A stretch of 64,000 nt of DNA from Zopfochytrium polystomum (GCA_025765615.1 JAIVFJ010000041.1:310001-374000), one strand, 5' to 3'. Positions 34,812 through 45,476 are shown, counted from the stretch's first letter. Numbers and translations are program-made. Notes: generated by a model from the sequence alone, not told the origin.

Positions 34812-34916
34812 GGATGCGGTGGACTGGGCAAGGGAAATGGGCGAGATGGCGGAAAGGATCAGGGCGACGGCAGCAAGGGCAGTTACGGCCCTCCTTGGTG
34901 GGAGTGGTAATGCCAT
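33518..34916 (-). CDS. Ctr-family copper transporter with long Cys-rich extracellular domain
   Basis: Two exons: 34916-34287 and 34198-33518 (88-bp intron, GTAAGT to CCAG), 436 aa. Exon 1 encodes a signal peptide (LAAVALILSAISPISLA), a Ser tract coded by a GATGAC repeat, and a Cys-rich domain (SACSMKDYC, EEACSS, QCSSC). Exon 2 continues the Cys pattern (SACSDYTSLCS) and then reads MPMMTMYFHTG (Mets-like copper motif), ESFVPTTSAQFAGAWLFCFLL (TM1), YLVMLVVMQFN (TM2 with M-x3-M) and FFAVVAGVVVGAWVF (TM3 with G-x3-G). These are the hallmarks of Ctr/SLC31 high-affinity Cu(I) import channels, which act as trimers in the plasma membrane. The Cys-rich ectodomain is much longer than in yeast Ctr1. Unspliced, the two halves look like separate genes. 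Confidence 0.85.
34757..34814. repeat. GATGAC hexanucleotide repeat within the Ctr gene
   Basis: About nine units; read on the minus strand they encode the poly-Ser tract of the copper transporter ectodomain. Confidence 0.9.
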
Positions 34917-35230
34917 CGTGATGTTGTTGTTGTTGTTGTTCGATCGAAGGGGTAGTAGCGAAAGATCCCCTCACTATAGTTGGTGGTGCGTAGGGTAGGC
35001 AGCCAGCGAAAGGCGTGCGTGCGGGTGGAGGTCGACGACGAACGACGCAGGGCACCGTTTATGGACGAAAGACGTTACTACGACGACTATGACGACGACG
35101 AACTAGGGCTATGACGAACGACGAACGACGGCGGCGGCGACGATGACTTCACCTTGAGGAGCTCGGAGGGGAAGGGACGAAGACTTTGATGATACGGAGA
35201 GGCCAAGAACAAGCTTCTTCCAGATGAGTC

Positions 35231-35285
<55 letters not shown>

Positions 35286-36069
35286 GGACAGACAGGACAG
35301 AGAGACCGCATGCGAGCAGACCGAGAGACAGAACCGTCAGAGGCAACATCGGCAAAAACGGCTCAAAACATAAACAACCCTTCCTTCGAAGGCGGTGGGA
35401 TGAATGCATTCGTCTCACTGTGGGGCAAAAAGAGCTCACACGCGCGTGTGCGTGCGCGCTCTTTTTGCCGCGATGACGCGCGTGACAAATGGAGCTAGCA
35501 GTGTTGCGCGCCACCGAGCAGAACGACGTCGGAGAAACTGAACGTCAAGTTTGGTCGGCACTTCCAGGCTGCCGCAGAGAACGTTCCAACGTAACAACGG
35601 GATGGACCCGCTCTACATTCTACATATTGCCACGGAAAATCAATGACTGGCGGCTTCTAGGTGGTCTTTGAGACCGAGACGGAGGCGGTGAGACGACTTT
35701 GGGAACTTGGTCTCTTGCTGGTCAATCGCGTGTAAAGATTGGCAACTGCGGGCAGTCCTGGGCAAGACACTGGACGGGCGCTGCCGCGGCGGGGGAGGAC
35801 GAGGACCTGAGTGGACGAGACGGTCACATACAAGCAGCAGCAACAGCAGCAGTTGGGAGTGGCTCCATGCTATGAGGGAGCGCGCTCTTTTGCCACACCG
35901 AGTCCAGCTGCTTGGGTTAGTATGTGCCGACTTCTCAGCCTCCAGCAGCTAGTGTTGTGGCGCAGGACTATCTTTTTGCAGCGAGTCACAACAACGACCG
36001 TGCTCGCTCCCTCTTCACCCACGGAACCCGTCCTGGGCCTATCGTCGATCGTCGAGCGTCGAAGCGCAG
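34917..36069. other. Intergenic, microsatellites and duplicated LRRF upstream DNA
   Basis: Contains GACGAC-rich DNA at 35030-35105 and (CAGA)n at 35231-35296. From about 35910 the sequence is homologous, inverted, to the DNA upstream of LRRF-4 (to about 41300). No gene called. Confidence 0.5.
35231..35296. repeat. (CAGA)n microsatellite
   Basis: About 16 tetranucleotide units with one G change near the end. Confidence 0.95.
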
Positions 36070-37882
36070 ATGAGCGGAAATGTGTACACCGGAGTCCGCT
36101 TGCCCTCTCGATCCCCGTGTTCCCTGACGCACTACCGCTGCCCCCCAATCCCCTCCATGCACCTTACTTTGTAGTTCTTCTCCTTCGAAGAGGGAGACGC
36201 TTCCCTTCACTCGCGAATCCACAGCGAAGCGGACCGTTACGTGCAGCGAGTGCTTGCAGAGCCTGTCCCGTCCTGGCTTAATATCTACATTGGGTTCAGC
36301 ACGCGCAAGCGGTTGTCGATGCTGGGCGGCTTGTTCCAGCTATACGGCAAGGCCAAAGCCAAGATTGAACCCATGCCGGCGGTGATCTTTCTGCAGGCGA
36401 TATTGCAGCATCCTTCGATCAAAGCAATCCGACGCCCGATCCCGTTGCGGGTGTACTTGACCATGGTTCAAGACGTGCCATACCTTGAAGCACTCGAAAC
36501 GCTCAACTCGGGGTTCTTTGGGCCGTCCTCACCGTTTCGGGTTCAATTAGTTGGAATCGACTTTGGTCTGTTTGAGAAAAGCCTGTTTACTATCGGAACA
36601 TTCTTGAGCTCTCCGTTCTGCCGGATTCGAACATTGAGTATTCAGTGGATTCTATGGAGATGGGAAGATGCGGTAGTCCTCCAAAGACAACTGGATTGCT
36701 TGTTTCACGCCCCATCGATAGAGGAGCTACACTTTGAAATAGGAACTGCTGGCATCGAAATCGTGGCCGAGGGATTGGGACGCGGAATTTGCTTGTCGCC
36801 AAACATCCAGTCTCTGAAGTTGCGCATTTGGGCGGATTGCCTTCCAGCGTTTCTGGCGGGGCTGACCTCAACTGGAGAGAATCGGATAAAGCACCTGCAA
36901 TTGTCGATTCAACATCCTCGGCCTCGACATCGAATTGATCGCCAAGCCAACTGGAACTTTGAAGAGGTTGTTGCTGACGCCATCGACGCTCTCTTGCGAT
37001 CGAAACACCTGGTATCTCTGGCCATGCTTTCTGTAAAGTTATTGGGAGAAAAAATGGGAGACCGCATCTGCCACGCACTTGGATATCTATCCTCATCTCC
37101 ACTGCAATCCCTCACCTTGCCGTGGTCTCCCTCCAACGCCTCGGTTATCCGCCTTATTCAAATCCTCACCCGCGGCGCCAATCTCCGCGAGCTCGAGCTC
37201 GGCGGCCAAATCAGCCTCGCCAGCGTCGCAGCGCTGCTCGCCGCTTCGCCCCGCTGCAAGCTCGACGTGGTCCGATGCAAGAGGCGGACGACCTGGGAAC
37301 CGGACTCGGTGCCGCCAATCGTCTGGGCCCTGCGTCGATCGACGCTGTCCGTCGTGGACCGAAGCCTACACCACTCGCGGACTGCCCCCGGAAATGCGTC
37401 CGAAAGGAGTATTAACAGATGCCGCGGCCGCGAATCCCTGGCTTTGCAACGGGCTCGTGCCCGCCGTGACGCTGGATGACGCGCGCAGAAGGCAGTGGGC
37501 CGCCGCCGACGTGGTCGGCCCGGCGTACGTGTCGGTCGCAGCAGAGAGAATGCGTGTTGCGCGGACGATACTGCACTGCGGACGCTTGCTTTTGCTTGCG
37601 AAAACCAGCTACCCGCCCACAACTGCTGCCACCACCAGCGTTGGTGCCGTGCCCGTCGACCGACGGCGCCCGCTGCCACGGGTCGTCTGGGAGTTAGTCG
37701 TTGAGGCGCTGATGAGCGGCTGGTTCCTCCCGCGGGACATTGCAGACGTGGTGGTTGCAATGGGCGACCGGCGGTCGATCGGACGCCTTCTCCGCTGCAG
37801 CGACTGGTACGGGCATATGGAGGAGCGGGCGTTTGTGTGGAGGTGCGCCGCGTTTCGAGAGACGTTGAAGGAGCATCGTTGA
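36070..37882 (+). CDS. LRRF-3: LRR-like repeat family protein, frameshifted
   Basis: Exon 1 36070-36093 (MSGNVYTG), exon 2 36175-37882. The frame is open to about 37360, where the sequence GTGGACCGAAGCC, compared with LRRF-4, lacks two bases; after this the C-terminus continues in another frame to 37882. Corrected length is about 577 aa. Features match the family: EADRYVQRV N-terminal block, PMPAVIFLQAILQHPSI, leucine-rich repeats (SIEELHFEIG, IQSLKLRIW, SPLQSLTLPWSPSNASV, GANLRELELGG), DAAAANPWLC, then GWFLPRDIADVVVAMGDRR and FVWRCAAF. It is the inverted partner of LRRF-4. Uncorrected, the protein would lose the whole C-terminal block. Confidence 0.75.
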
Positions 37883-38365
37883 GAGAACAAAGTGGTATTG
37901 ATCGATGTAGAACTTGATTACTTGCCGGTCCAAATTCCTGAGGCACAAACCGCCTCTCCCTCTGTGATCAGTTCTGCTCGGTGTAGAAACGTTTCAGATC
38001 GATGTGTCGAGCTAAAGCATTAGAAAAAGGAAAATACCATCAAGAGTGCGGAAAGAATAGCGTCAGACCTTCCACAAGGCAATGTCAACTGTGATACCAC
38101 GCTCGCTCGGCAAACATGGGTAATTCGGTCGAGATCATGGACAGATAGATAGACAGGCTGACAGAGCGCGGTTTTGTTTAGCTTGTAAGAAGGTATTTGG
38201 GAGTCCTCCGAACTATTACCTGCTACGGGCCAGCCGTGGGAGCCGGCACCGCACGACATTAGTTGAGCAAGTACGGATTTCGATTTGCGAGTGGCCGGCC
38301 CTGTTCCCACCCATGAATTCTTTCGTCTCGTCCGCTTCGGACGATTAAACGCGCGCGCACGACCT

Positions 38366-38420
<55 letters not shown>

Positions 38421-38827
38421 TTGTTGTTTTTGGTCTGGCGTGGGCCAACCAGTTGTGGGGAAGTGACCGGCGACTTGCGGTAGTACCCCAATCAGCTCTT
38501 TGGACGATGGCGGCAGCGGGCGATAGTAGACCGGCTCAAGTAGCAAGCAACGCATTCCCAAAGCTAGTCTACACAAATAATAGTCAAGTTCCTTTTATTT
38601 TACAAATCGGAGCGAATTCGGATAGAACGGCCAAACACCAAACAATGGCTGTGAAAGAAGCCAATGGAAGAAGTGTTGGAAAGGGGCAAATGAAACACGA
38701 GATTCTCAACACAAAACAGAAATACACAGGGCCGAAATTATTCTGTTGCACATAGCCAGGATCGGAGATCTCACAAGTTTGGACCCGCCAGCAAACTAGT
38801 TCAATTTCAATCAATATCACTTTTCTC
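37883..38827. other. Spacer between inverted LRRF copies
   Basis: Contains (GT)n at 38371-38416. 38756-38827 resembles the 3' flank of LRRF-3. No gene called. Confidence 0.5.
38371..38416. repeat. (GT)n microsatellite
   Basis: 23 uninterrupted GT units. Confidence 0.95.
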
Positions 38828-38914
38828 TCAACGTTGCTCCTTCAAAGTTCCTCGAAACGCTGCGCACCTCCACACAAACGCCCGCTCCTCCACCTGCCCG
38901 TAGCAGTCACTGCT
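38828..38914 (-). pseudogene. LRRF relic: last codons and 3' flank only
   Basis: The minus strand reads EERAFVWRCAAFRGTLKEQR then stop, nearly identical to the C-terminus of LRRF-3 (FRETLKEHR). The following 70 bp also match the LRRF-3 3' flank (shared GTATTGAT/GTCCAAA-type segments). Everything upstream of the WYG-x-MEE position is missing, so this is a truncated copy lying between LRRF-3 and LRRF-4. Confidence 0.8.
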
Positions 38915-39375
38915 TACCATTGGAAATCGCTCCAATTTGTGAAATAGAAGGAACGCGACCACTGTGTGGAAGAGAAAGTGAATCTTAAACTTTTGTCAAG
39001 TTCGCTTAGATGCCTTCCTTCTCGGAATGTGTTGTTGGCCACTTCAGGCGGCCCATCAAATCGCGCGTTGCCGCGATCGTCTCAAAGAACTGATTGTGGT
39101 AGGGCAGGGTATACCGCAAGTCGCCGTCAATATTTGTCAATTAGGATCGTTCGGGTCGAGGGGCGCGCAACGCTGGATGCAGGACTTGCTTTGACAATGC
39201 AAAGAGTGAGTCGGAGCATCGCGCGACAACTTGACCGCTTCCTTCGCGTCCACGAAAAACGGTTCGGATGCTACCGACAAAGAAAGCTGGACCCGTTCTG
39301 GTATTGCAGTATGCAGCACCGCAGATCTCAGAAATTTGGACCCCAAGTTGTATTGCAATCAAACCCGGTTTCCTC

Positions 39376-41179
39376 TTATGGCTCCTCCTTTACCGCCTCT
39401 CGAAACGCGGCGCACCTCCACACAAACGCCCGCTCCCCCATATGCCCGTACCAGTCGCTGCAGCGGAGAAGGCGCCCGATCGACCGCCGGTCGCCCATTG
39501 CAACCACCACGTCTGCAATGTCCCGCGGGAGGAACCAGCCGCTCATCAGCGCCTCAACGACTAACTCCCAGACGACCCGTGGCAGCGGGCGCCGTCGGTC
39601 GACGGGCACGGTGGCAGGAGACGTCGGAGGGAAGCTGGTTTTCGCAAGCAAAAGCAGCCGTCCGCAGTGTAGTATCGTCCGCGCAACACGCATCCTCTCC
39701 GCCGCGACAGACACGTACGCCGGGCCGACCCCGTTGGCGGTGGCCCACTGCCTTCTTCGCGCGTAATCGAGCGTCGCGACGGGCAGGAACCCGTGGCACA
39801 GCCAGGGGTTCGCGGCCGCGGCATCTGTAACTACTCCGCCCAGACGCAGTTCCGGGGGCAGTTGCCTGGTGGAGTAGGCGGGCAGGCCCACGACGGCCAG
39901 CGTCGAGCGACGCAGCGCCGAGACAATTGGTGCTGCCGAGTCCGGCTCCCAGCTCGGCTGCCACCTGCATCGGACTACGTCCAGATTGCAGCGGGGCGAG
40001 GCGGCGAGCAGTGCTGCGAAGCTGGCGAAGCTGAGTGGGCCGCCAAGTTCGAGCTCGCGGAGGTTGGCGCCGCGGGTGAGGATTTGAATGAGGTGGAGGA
40101 CGGAGGCGTCTGAAGGTGACCACGGCAAGGAGAGAGACTGCAGAGGCGATGAGGATAGATATCCAAGTGCGTGGCGGATGCGGTCTCCCTTGTTTTCTCC
40201 CAATAGTTCAACACATATTAGGGCCAGAGACAGCAGGTGTTTCGATCGCAAGAGTGCGTCAATAGTGTCAGCAACAACTTCTTCAAAGTGCGAGTAGGCT
40301 TCCATACCAGCCCTTTCTCGATAGTATTGAATCGACAATTGCAAGTGCTGCAGTCGATTCTCTCCGGCTGAGGTCAGCCCCGTCACAAACGCTGGAAGGC
40401 AATCCTCCCAAATGCGCAGTTTCAGAGACTTGATGTTTGGCGACAAGCAAATTCGGCGTCCCAACCCCTTGGCCACGATTTCGATGCCAAGAGTTCCTAC
40501 GTCGTAATGCAGCTCTTCTATTGATCGGGCGTGAAACAAGCAATCCAGTTGTTTCTCGAGGACGACTGGATCTTCCCAACGCCATGAAATCCGCTCAATA
40601 CTCAAGGTTCGAATCCGGCAGAACGGAGAGCTCAAGAACGTTCCGATAGTAAAAAGGCTTTTCTCGTGCATGCCAAAGTCGATTCCAACTGATTGAACGC
40701 CAAACGGTGAGGACGGACCGAAAAACCCCGAGTTGAACGTTTCAAATGCTTTCAGGTATGCCTCGTCTTGAAGCATGGTGAAGTGCACCCGCAACTGGAT
40801 CGGGCGTCGGATTGATTGGATCAAGGGATGCTGCAGTATCGCCTGCAGAAAGACGACCGCCGGCATGGGTTCAATCATGGCTTTGACCTTGCCATACAGC
40901 TGGAATAAGCCGGCTGGCATCCACAACCGCTTGACCCTGCTGAGACCGATGTAGATATTAAGCGAGGACGGAGCAGGCTCTACAATTACTCGCTGGACGT
41001 AACGGTCCGCTTCGCTGCGGATTCGCGTGTGAAGGGAAACGCCCTCTTCGAAGAAGAAGGACTAAGTAATGCGAACGCATATGCGGATGATCAGGAGCAC
41101 AGGGGGGCAGCGGTATTGCGTCAGACAACACGGGTTATCGAGAGGGCAAGCGTACTCCATTCCATGCGTGTCCGTTCAT
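39376..41179 (-). CDS. LRRF-4: intact LRR-like repeat family protein
   Basis: Exon 1 41179-41156 (MNGHAWNG, GTACGC donor), exon 2 41061-39376 (TTAG acceptor); 569 aa with no frameshift, so it serves as the family reference. Regions: N-terminal SFFFEEG and SEADRYVQRV (9-40), PMPAVVFLQAILQHPLI (about 75-90), a leucine-rich repeat body (about 95-395; SIEELHYDVG, IKSLKLRIW, LQHLQLSIQ, SPLQSLSLPWSPSDASV, GANLRELELGG), DAAAANPWLC (about 430) and the C-terminal block with LPRVVWELVVEALMSGWFLP, GDRRSIGRLL and FVWRCAAF. No signal peptide or membrane helix, so probably cytosolic or nuclear. It is close to LRRF-3 and the two are inverted, including their upstream DNA. Confidence 0.82.
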
Positions 41180-42294
41180 CTGCGCTTCGACGCCGACGAT
41201 CGACAATCGGATCCGTTCCGAGGGAGTGAGTGCGTTCGTTAACAGGAGACGTGCTGCGCCACAACTTGGCTGCTGGAGACAGACAAGCTCGCAAACACCT
41301 GCCGCTACTGCTGCTACGTGACCGCCCAATCGTCCCCCCGTCCCCACCTCTCCGCCGCCTCCCCCGGTGTCTTGCCCACGACTGCTGGCTGTTGCACATA
41401 CGGCCAAATGGGCACCCGCAATTGATGCAACATTTATCACTGCCAAAGCATTCGCTTCGAGCACCGCACTGTACACTCGACGCGATGCTGTTGGCGAGTT
41501 GGTCGAAAACAGGCCGTCGGGCAGTTTTCACAAATAAGACACGCGTAGGTTCGTATGATTCACCCCGCCCCACCAGTCCTTCTCCGCGAAATATACCGCA
41601 AATCTCACGACTGGCCTACGCTCCTCATCTGCATCGGAGGTCCACTTTGTTACTATCTCCCAAACGGAGACCACTCTGCTGTGATGCAAAGGGCACCTTT
41701 AATGGTCGTCTCTTATTGATCTTGTCGGACTTCGCATTAATTCCTTGAAATTAGATCACAGCACTTGCGACTTTTCTTCAATTGCATCCTGAATACCAAT
41801 TTCTTCTTGGCGCTGCTCCCAAAAGGTTTCAGTTTCAGCATGAGCTTTGTTTCAGCTCGTCAGAAGAAGTATGTGCAAGCTCTGCTTGAGGACTCCAATG
41901 ATCTCGCGTTTCAATTTGGGCCCGGGCCAAGTCATATTTGTAGCTTTGCAAGCGTCCAGTTGCGATTGGACTTCCGCTCAAGGGGCAGGAGGACAGAGAC
42001 ATCCATCCAAATGAGCAAATGGTGTCCGCACAGGGCTTATTTCGGTCAATTATTTTGGCATCAGGTCTGCCTTTGGGCTACTGAAGCACCAAACGCAAAG
42101 GAACCTGCCGGTGGGTTGGCCTTTTGAATGGGATTGCTTTGTGTGAGCAATCATGAATGGAGGATCGCTCACACCAAGCAGTTTTATTCGAACGGCCCAG
42201 CCACTGGCCACGTCTTTGCGTTTGGTGTTTCAGGGGCCGTAGTCGAGCCTCCTACAAAGCTCTTGGTGCATTGCTATCTGTACGAACGAGGGAA
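41180..42294. other. Intergenic upstream of LRRF-4 and SDR-2
   Basis: To about 41300 it is homologous to DNA upstream of LRRF-3. A plus-strand frame at 41765-42127 has no recognisable motif. No gene called. Confidence 0.45.
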
Positions 42295-42731
42295 CCATTA
42301 CACGAGTCAGTGAGAGTGGACTCCGCCGCAGCTTTCATCAATTGAACAGACGTGGCTTGGTCGGAGTATTTTCTCGTGTGGTTTTTTCGTGTTGCCCGTG
42401 ATTTCAAATCAAAGCATGTTACTGGGGGCTTGCAGCAGGGAGAGCCTTTTTTCCGCACCAGACAATTTCCATTTCCCGACATCATTGAAATTAGTCACTC
42501 TGTGGCTACGATTTGTAATCCGTGCGATCACTTCACAAAGGTGAGGCGGTAAATGATTTGCAATCAATAACGTCAGCAAGAGTATAAAACGACGGAAGGG
42601 TTCGCTTTGGTGCTGCACCATTCAGTCAGCAAGCGCCTTTCTCCCTCGATTTCCCCTCAGCTCCTGTCAGATAGCCTCCCACCTTTTCGTTTCAAACAAG
42701 CTAGTCTACTTTCTCTCTCTCACACAGAATC
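42295..42731 (+). promoter_or_regulatory. Duplicated upstream region of SDR-2
   Basis: Similar to 21725-22135, including CGAGTCAGTGAG and a TATA box at 42583-42590 (TATAAAAC), but diverged more than the coding region. Confidence 0.6.
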
Positions 42732-43460
42732 ATGTCCTTTGACCGTGTCATTGTCATCACCGGTGGTGCAAAGGGCATCGGCGCCGCCATCGCCAAGCAG
42801 CTCGCAGACAAATCGACTGCCGTCGTCATCAACTACAAGGCTTCCGCCGCTGCCGCCGATGCCCTCGTCGAGGAACTCAAGCAGCTCGGCGCCGGCGACG
42901 CCATCGCCATCCAGGCCGACGTGTCGACTCCGGAAGGCGCGTCCAAGCTCATTGACGAGACCGTCGCGCGGTTTGGCAAGATCACGGGTCTGGTCAACAA
43001 CGCCGCCATATACGAGCCCGCTCCGGTGACCGCGCCCTTTGCGACAATCGAGAAAACGATTGCGGCCAACGTGTTTTCGTTCCTTTACGTCACGTCGGCG
43101 GCTGTCCCGCACATTGTAAACGAGGGCAGCGTCGTCAACATCTCGTCTGCGGTCACGCGCGTCCCGTTCCCCAACCACACCGCCTACACGGCGTCCAAGG
43201 GGGCGATGGACGCGTACACCAGGGCGCTCGCCGTCGAGCTCGCGCCGCGCAAGATCAGGGTGAACGCCGTTTTGCCGGGCATGACCAAGACCGACATGAC
43301 TGTCGGCTTTGAAGAAATGGCGGTGAATTCAACGCCTTTCGGAGAATTTGGCAAGGCCGAGGACGTTGCTGCGGCGGTCACGTTCCTGCTGGATCCCAAG
43401 AGCCGCTGGATCACGGGACAGAGTATTGGTGCGTCGGGAGGGTTGGCGTTCTCGTACTAA
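42732..43460 (+). CDS. SDR-2: short-chain dehydrogenase/reductase
   Basis: Intronless 242-aa paralogue of SDR-1. Five differences are visible: G4D, A12G (glycine motif becomes TGGAKGIG), A197V, P219A and E221D (numbering approximate). NNAA, NISS and YTASK are kept, so it should be active on the same kind of substrate. The duplicate shares its 5' region and its 3' AATAAAGCTTGTGA polyadenylation segment (near 43577) with SDR-1. An LRRF sequence also lies just downstream, as for SDR-1, but here it is an inverted relic. Confidence 0.92.
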   Translation: MSFDRVIVITGGAKGIGAAIAKQLADKSTAVVINYKASAAAADALVEELKQLGAGDAIAIQADVSTPEGASKLIDETVARFGKITGLVNNAAIYEPAPVTAPFATIEKTIAANVFSFLYVTSAAVPHIVNEGSVVNISSAVTRVPFPNHTAYTASKGAMDAYTRALAVELAPRKIRVNAVLPGMTKTDMTVGFEEMAVNSTPFGEFGKAEDVAAAVTFLLDPKSRWITGQSIGASGGLAFSY

Positions 43461-43699
43461 AGTCGAAAACCCTCTTGGTGCATTGGTGCAATTCTGTGTT
43501 TGATGAAAACGCCTTAAGGGAATTCGAAGCTCGCTTTCAGTTTTTCTCTTCATATTACCCTTGAACGCAGCTGCCTCAATAAAGCTTGTGACTTCGCAAA
43601 TACCGCAGCCATCTCCTTACGAGTGGACAAATAAGATGAGGTGACCTGCGAGCAATACTGTATCTCAAACCTCACTAAGGTTACCACTGAGCCATAGCT

Positions 43700-44358
43700 C
43701 CCAACATCCACAGCCGAGATTTTTCGCCCACAATCAGAATTTTGAGGCGTTTCTTTTTGGTATGCCTCATTAAAAGTGGATTGTTGAGGAGGAGGGGATC
43801 TTGCCATTCCCACCATGTTGGCTGAATACCCAAAGCTTGAATGCTCAAGATGAGAACTCTCCGATAGTGAAGAGGCTCTGGTCACTAAGGTCGCAGACGA
43901 ATGCGACTGATTGAACGCGAAACGGTGCCGGCGGATCGAAAAATTCCGAGTTGAACGTTTCAAACACAGCAGGATATGCCTGATCGCCGTGGATGGAGAA
44001 GTGCACGTCCAATGGGATCGAGTGTCGGATCGCATTGATCGAGGGGTGCTGCAGTATAGCCTGCAGAAAGGCGACCGTCGGCATAGGTTTAACCGTGTTG
44101 CGGTTGACCAAGCTGTACAGCTTGTTCATGCCATGCGAATCGACGGCTTCTTCGTCGGGTCGAATCCGTGTTCATGCCATTGCGAATCCACAGCTTCTTG
44201 GTCTTGTCGAATCTGCTGTCTAGGTGAAGCTCGGACCACGGACGCGCCAAAAGCATTATTTCCACGAAACGGTCTGCCTCATTTCGACTTCGCGCGCGAT
44301 GTGAAGTGTTTGACTCGTAGAAGACGAAGGACTACAACATGATGCGCACGGGAAAACG
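43700..44358 (-). pseudogene. LRRF relic: N-terminal half, disrupted
   Basis: The minus strand carries the LRRF-5-like N-terminus: SFVFYES and NEADRFVEIMLLARPWSELH near 44325-44225, then MNKLYSLVNRN, PMPTVAFLQAILQHPSI and SLFTIGEF to a stop at 43845. Decayed homology continues in other frames to about 43700. A tandem duplication of about 45 bp (44124-44215, repeated GTTCATGCCAT...GAATC) interrupts the region around the start of the K-L-Y-S block. The LRR body and C-terminus are absent. Upstream DNA is shared with LRRF-5. Confidence 0.75.
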
Positions 44359-44711
44359 GGAAGACTAGTGGCAGGTACATCAGACGACGGATTTTTGGGT
44401 AAGCAGGTGCATTCCTCACATTTCTCTCCAACGGGGCTGAGGCGAAGGCGCTCCATGGCGCCATACGGTGGGAGTTTTAGGCCCGGATGGAATTCGCACG
44501 TCGAGCCTGACTTTGGCTCAGCCTTCGAAGCGGGGCAACGCAATGTTTTCGGTGCGGTCGCGCGAGGGGATACCGGTAGATGATTTGGACCACGAAGTGG
44601 AAGAGCAGTGAGTGAGCCGAAGTTGTGATCGCGAAGTGCCAGAGTGGGACCGAGACACGGAGCATTTACTGTATGTGGCGCAGCCCCATGGTCCCAAGCG
44701 AAAAAAAGCAA
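44359..44711. promoter_or_regulatory. Divergent promoter between LRRF relic and ankyrin-like gene
   Basis: This segment is similar, in inverted orientation, to 50870-51181. Shared stretches include GCGATCACGACTTCGGCTCAC (allowing one change) and CAGCTTCGAAAG/CGCTTCGAAGG. It separates genes transcribed away from each other in both places. Confidence 0.6.
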
Positions 44712-45476
44712 ATGTGCGCCTTGCGCCGTCACCAGCTTCGCCTTCCTCCCCACGCCGTCGAGGAGATCGCTCCCTTCTTCCCTCCCAACCAGCGCTTTCG
44801 CTTCGCCACGCTTCATCGCCTCCCGCTGCTTCAGGCAGAGTCCTTCCGCAACAGCTACGCTCTCGAGTTTGACGTCGCCAGCAGGTGCAACGACACTTAC
44901 CTCCTCGATATGTTGTGGCGCTACTGCCAAGCCAACGGCCTCCAGCCGCGCTGCACCGGCCAGGCCATCACGCATCCTTGCATTGAGGGAAACATCGAGA
45001 TCCTCCGGTGGTGGGCAGCGGCTGAGAGGGACTTTACCGAACTGCACCTGTGGCGCGGGCTCTCTCTGGCCAGCAGCGCAGGGAACATTGCCGTCCTCGA
45101 CTGGTGGTTGCACGAGAGCGGCATCAAGTTGGAGATGCAGCCAAAGTTTGCGGTCGACTTCGCGAGCAGGGAGGGCCGTGTAGACGTGTTGCAGTGGTGG
45201 AAGGACTCTGGCATCGCGCTGCGGTACACGAACCTCGCGATCGAGATGGCGTGCCAGAACGGGCACGTGGAGAGCCTCCAGTGGTGGAAGGACAGTGGCT
45301 TGGAGCTACGGTACTCGCCTGCTGCACTGTATTCTGCCACAGAGTACGGACATGTGGCGGTCTTGGAGTGGTGGAAAGGCAGTGGATGGGATATGCTGTT
45401 CTCTCCCAGTCGAATTCTGGAGAGTTGCGCCAACCTGGGTGTGCTAAAATGGTGGACCGAGAGTGGATTAGTGTAA
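44712..45476 (+). CDS. F-box-like / ankyrin-like repeat protein of the chytrid type
   Basis: Intronless; ATG at 44712 gives 254 aa (an earlier in-frame ATG at 44673 adds 13). The N-terminus LRLPPHAVEEIAPFFPPNQR resembles a short F-box-like helix pair. Then follow degenerate ankyrin-type units of about 28-30 residues: EGNIEILRWW, AGNIAVLDWW, EGRVDVLQWWKDSGIALRY, NGHVESLQWWKDSGLELRY, YGHVAVLEWWKGSG and a final LGVLKWWTESGL. Such 'G-HV-x-VL-x-WWK-x-SGL' repeats are abundant in chytrid proteomes. Possibly a substrate adaptor; function unknown. It ends right after a repeat, so it may be 3'-truncated. Its 5' part is duplicated at 50.66-50.87 kb. Confidence 0.75.
   Translation: MCALRRHQLRLPPHAVEEIAPFFPPNQRFRFATLHRLPLLQAESFRNSYALEFDVASRCNDTYLLDMLWRYCQANGLQPRCTGQAITHPCIEGNIEILRWWAAAERDFTELHLWRGLSLASSAGNIAVLDWWLHESGIKLEMQPKFAVDFASREGRVDVLQWWKDSGIALRYTNLAIEMACQNGHVESLQWWKDSGLELRYSPAALYSATEYGHVAVLEWWKGSGWDMLFSPSRILESCANLGVLKWWTESGLV

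Noticed and set aside
44256..45266. 336-aa minus-strand frame
   Set aside because: Antisense of the ankyrin-like gene and its promoter.
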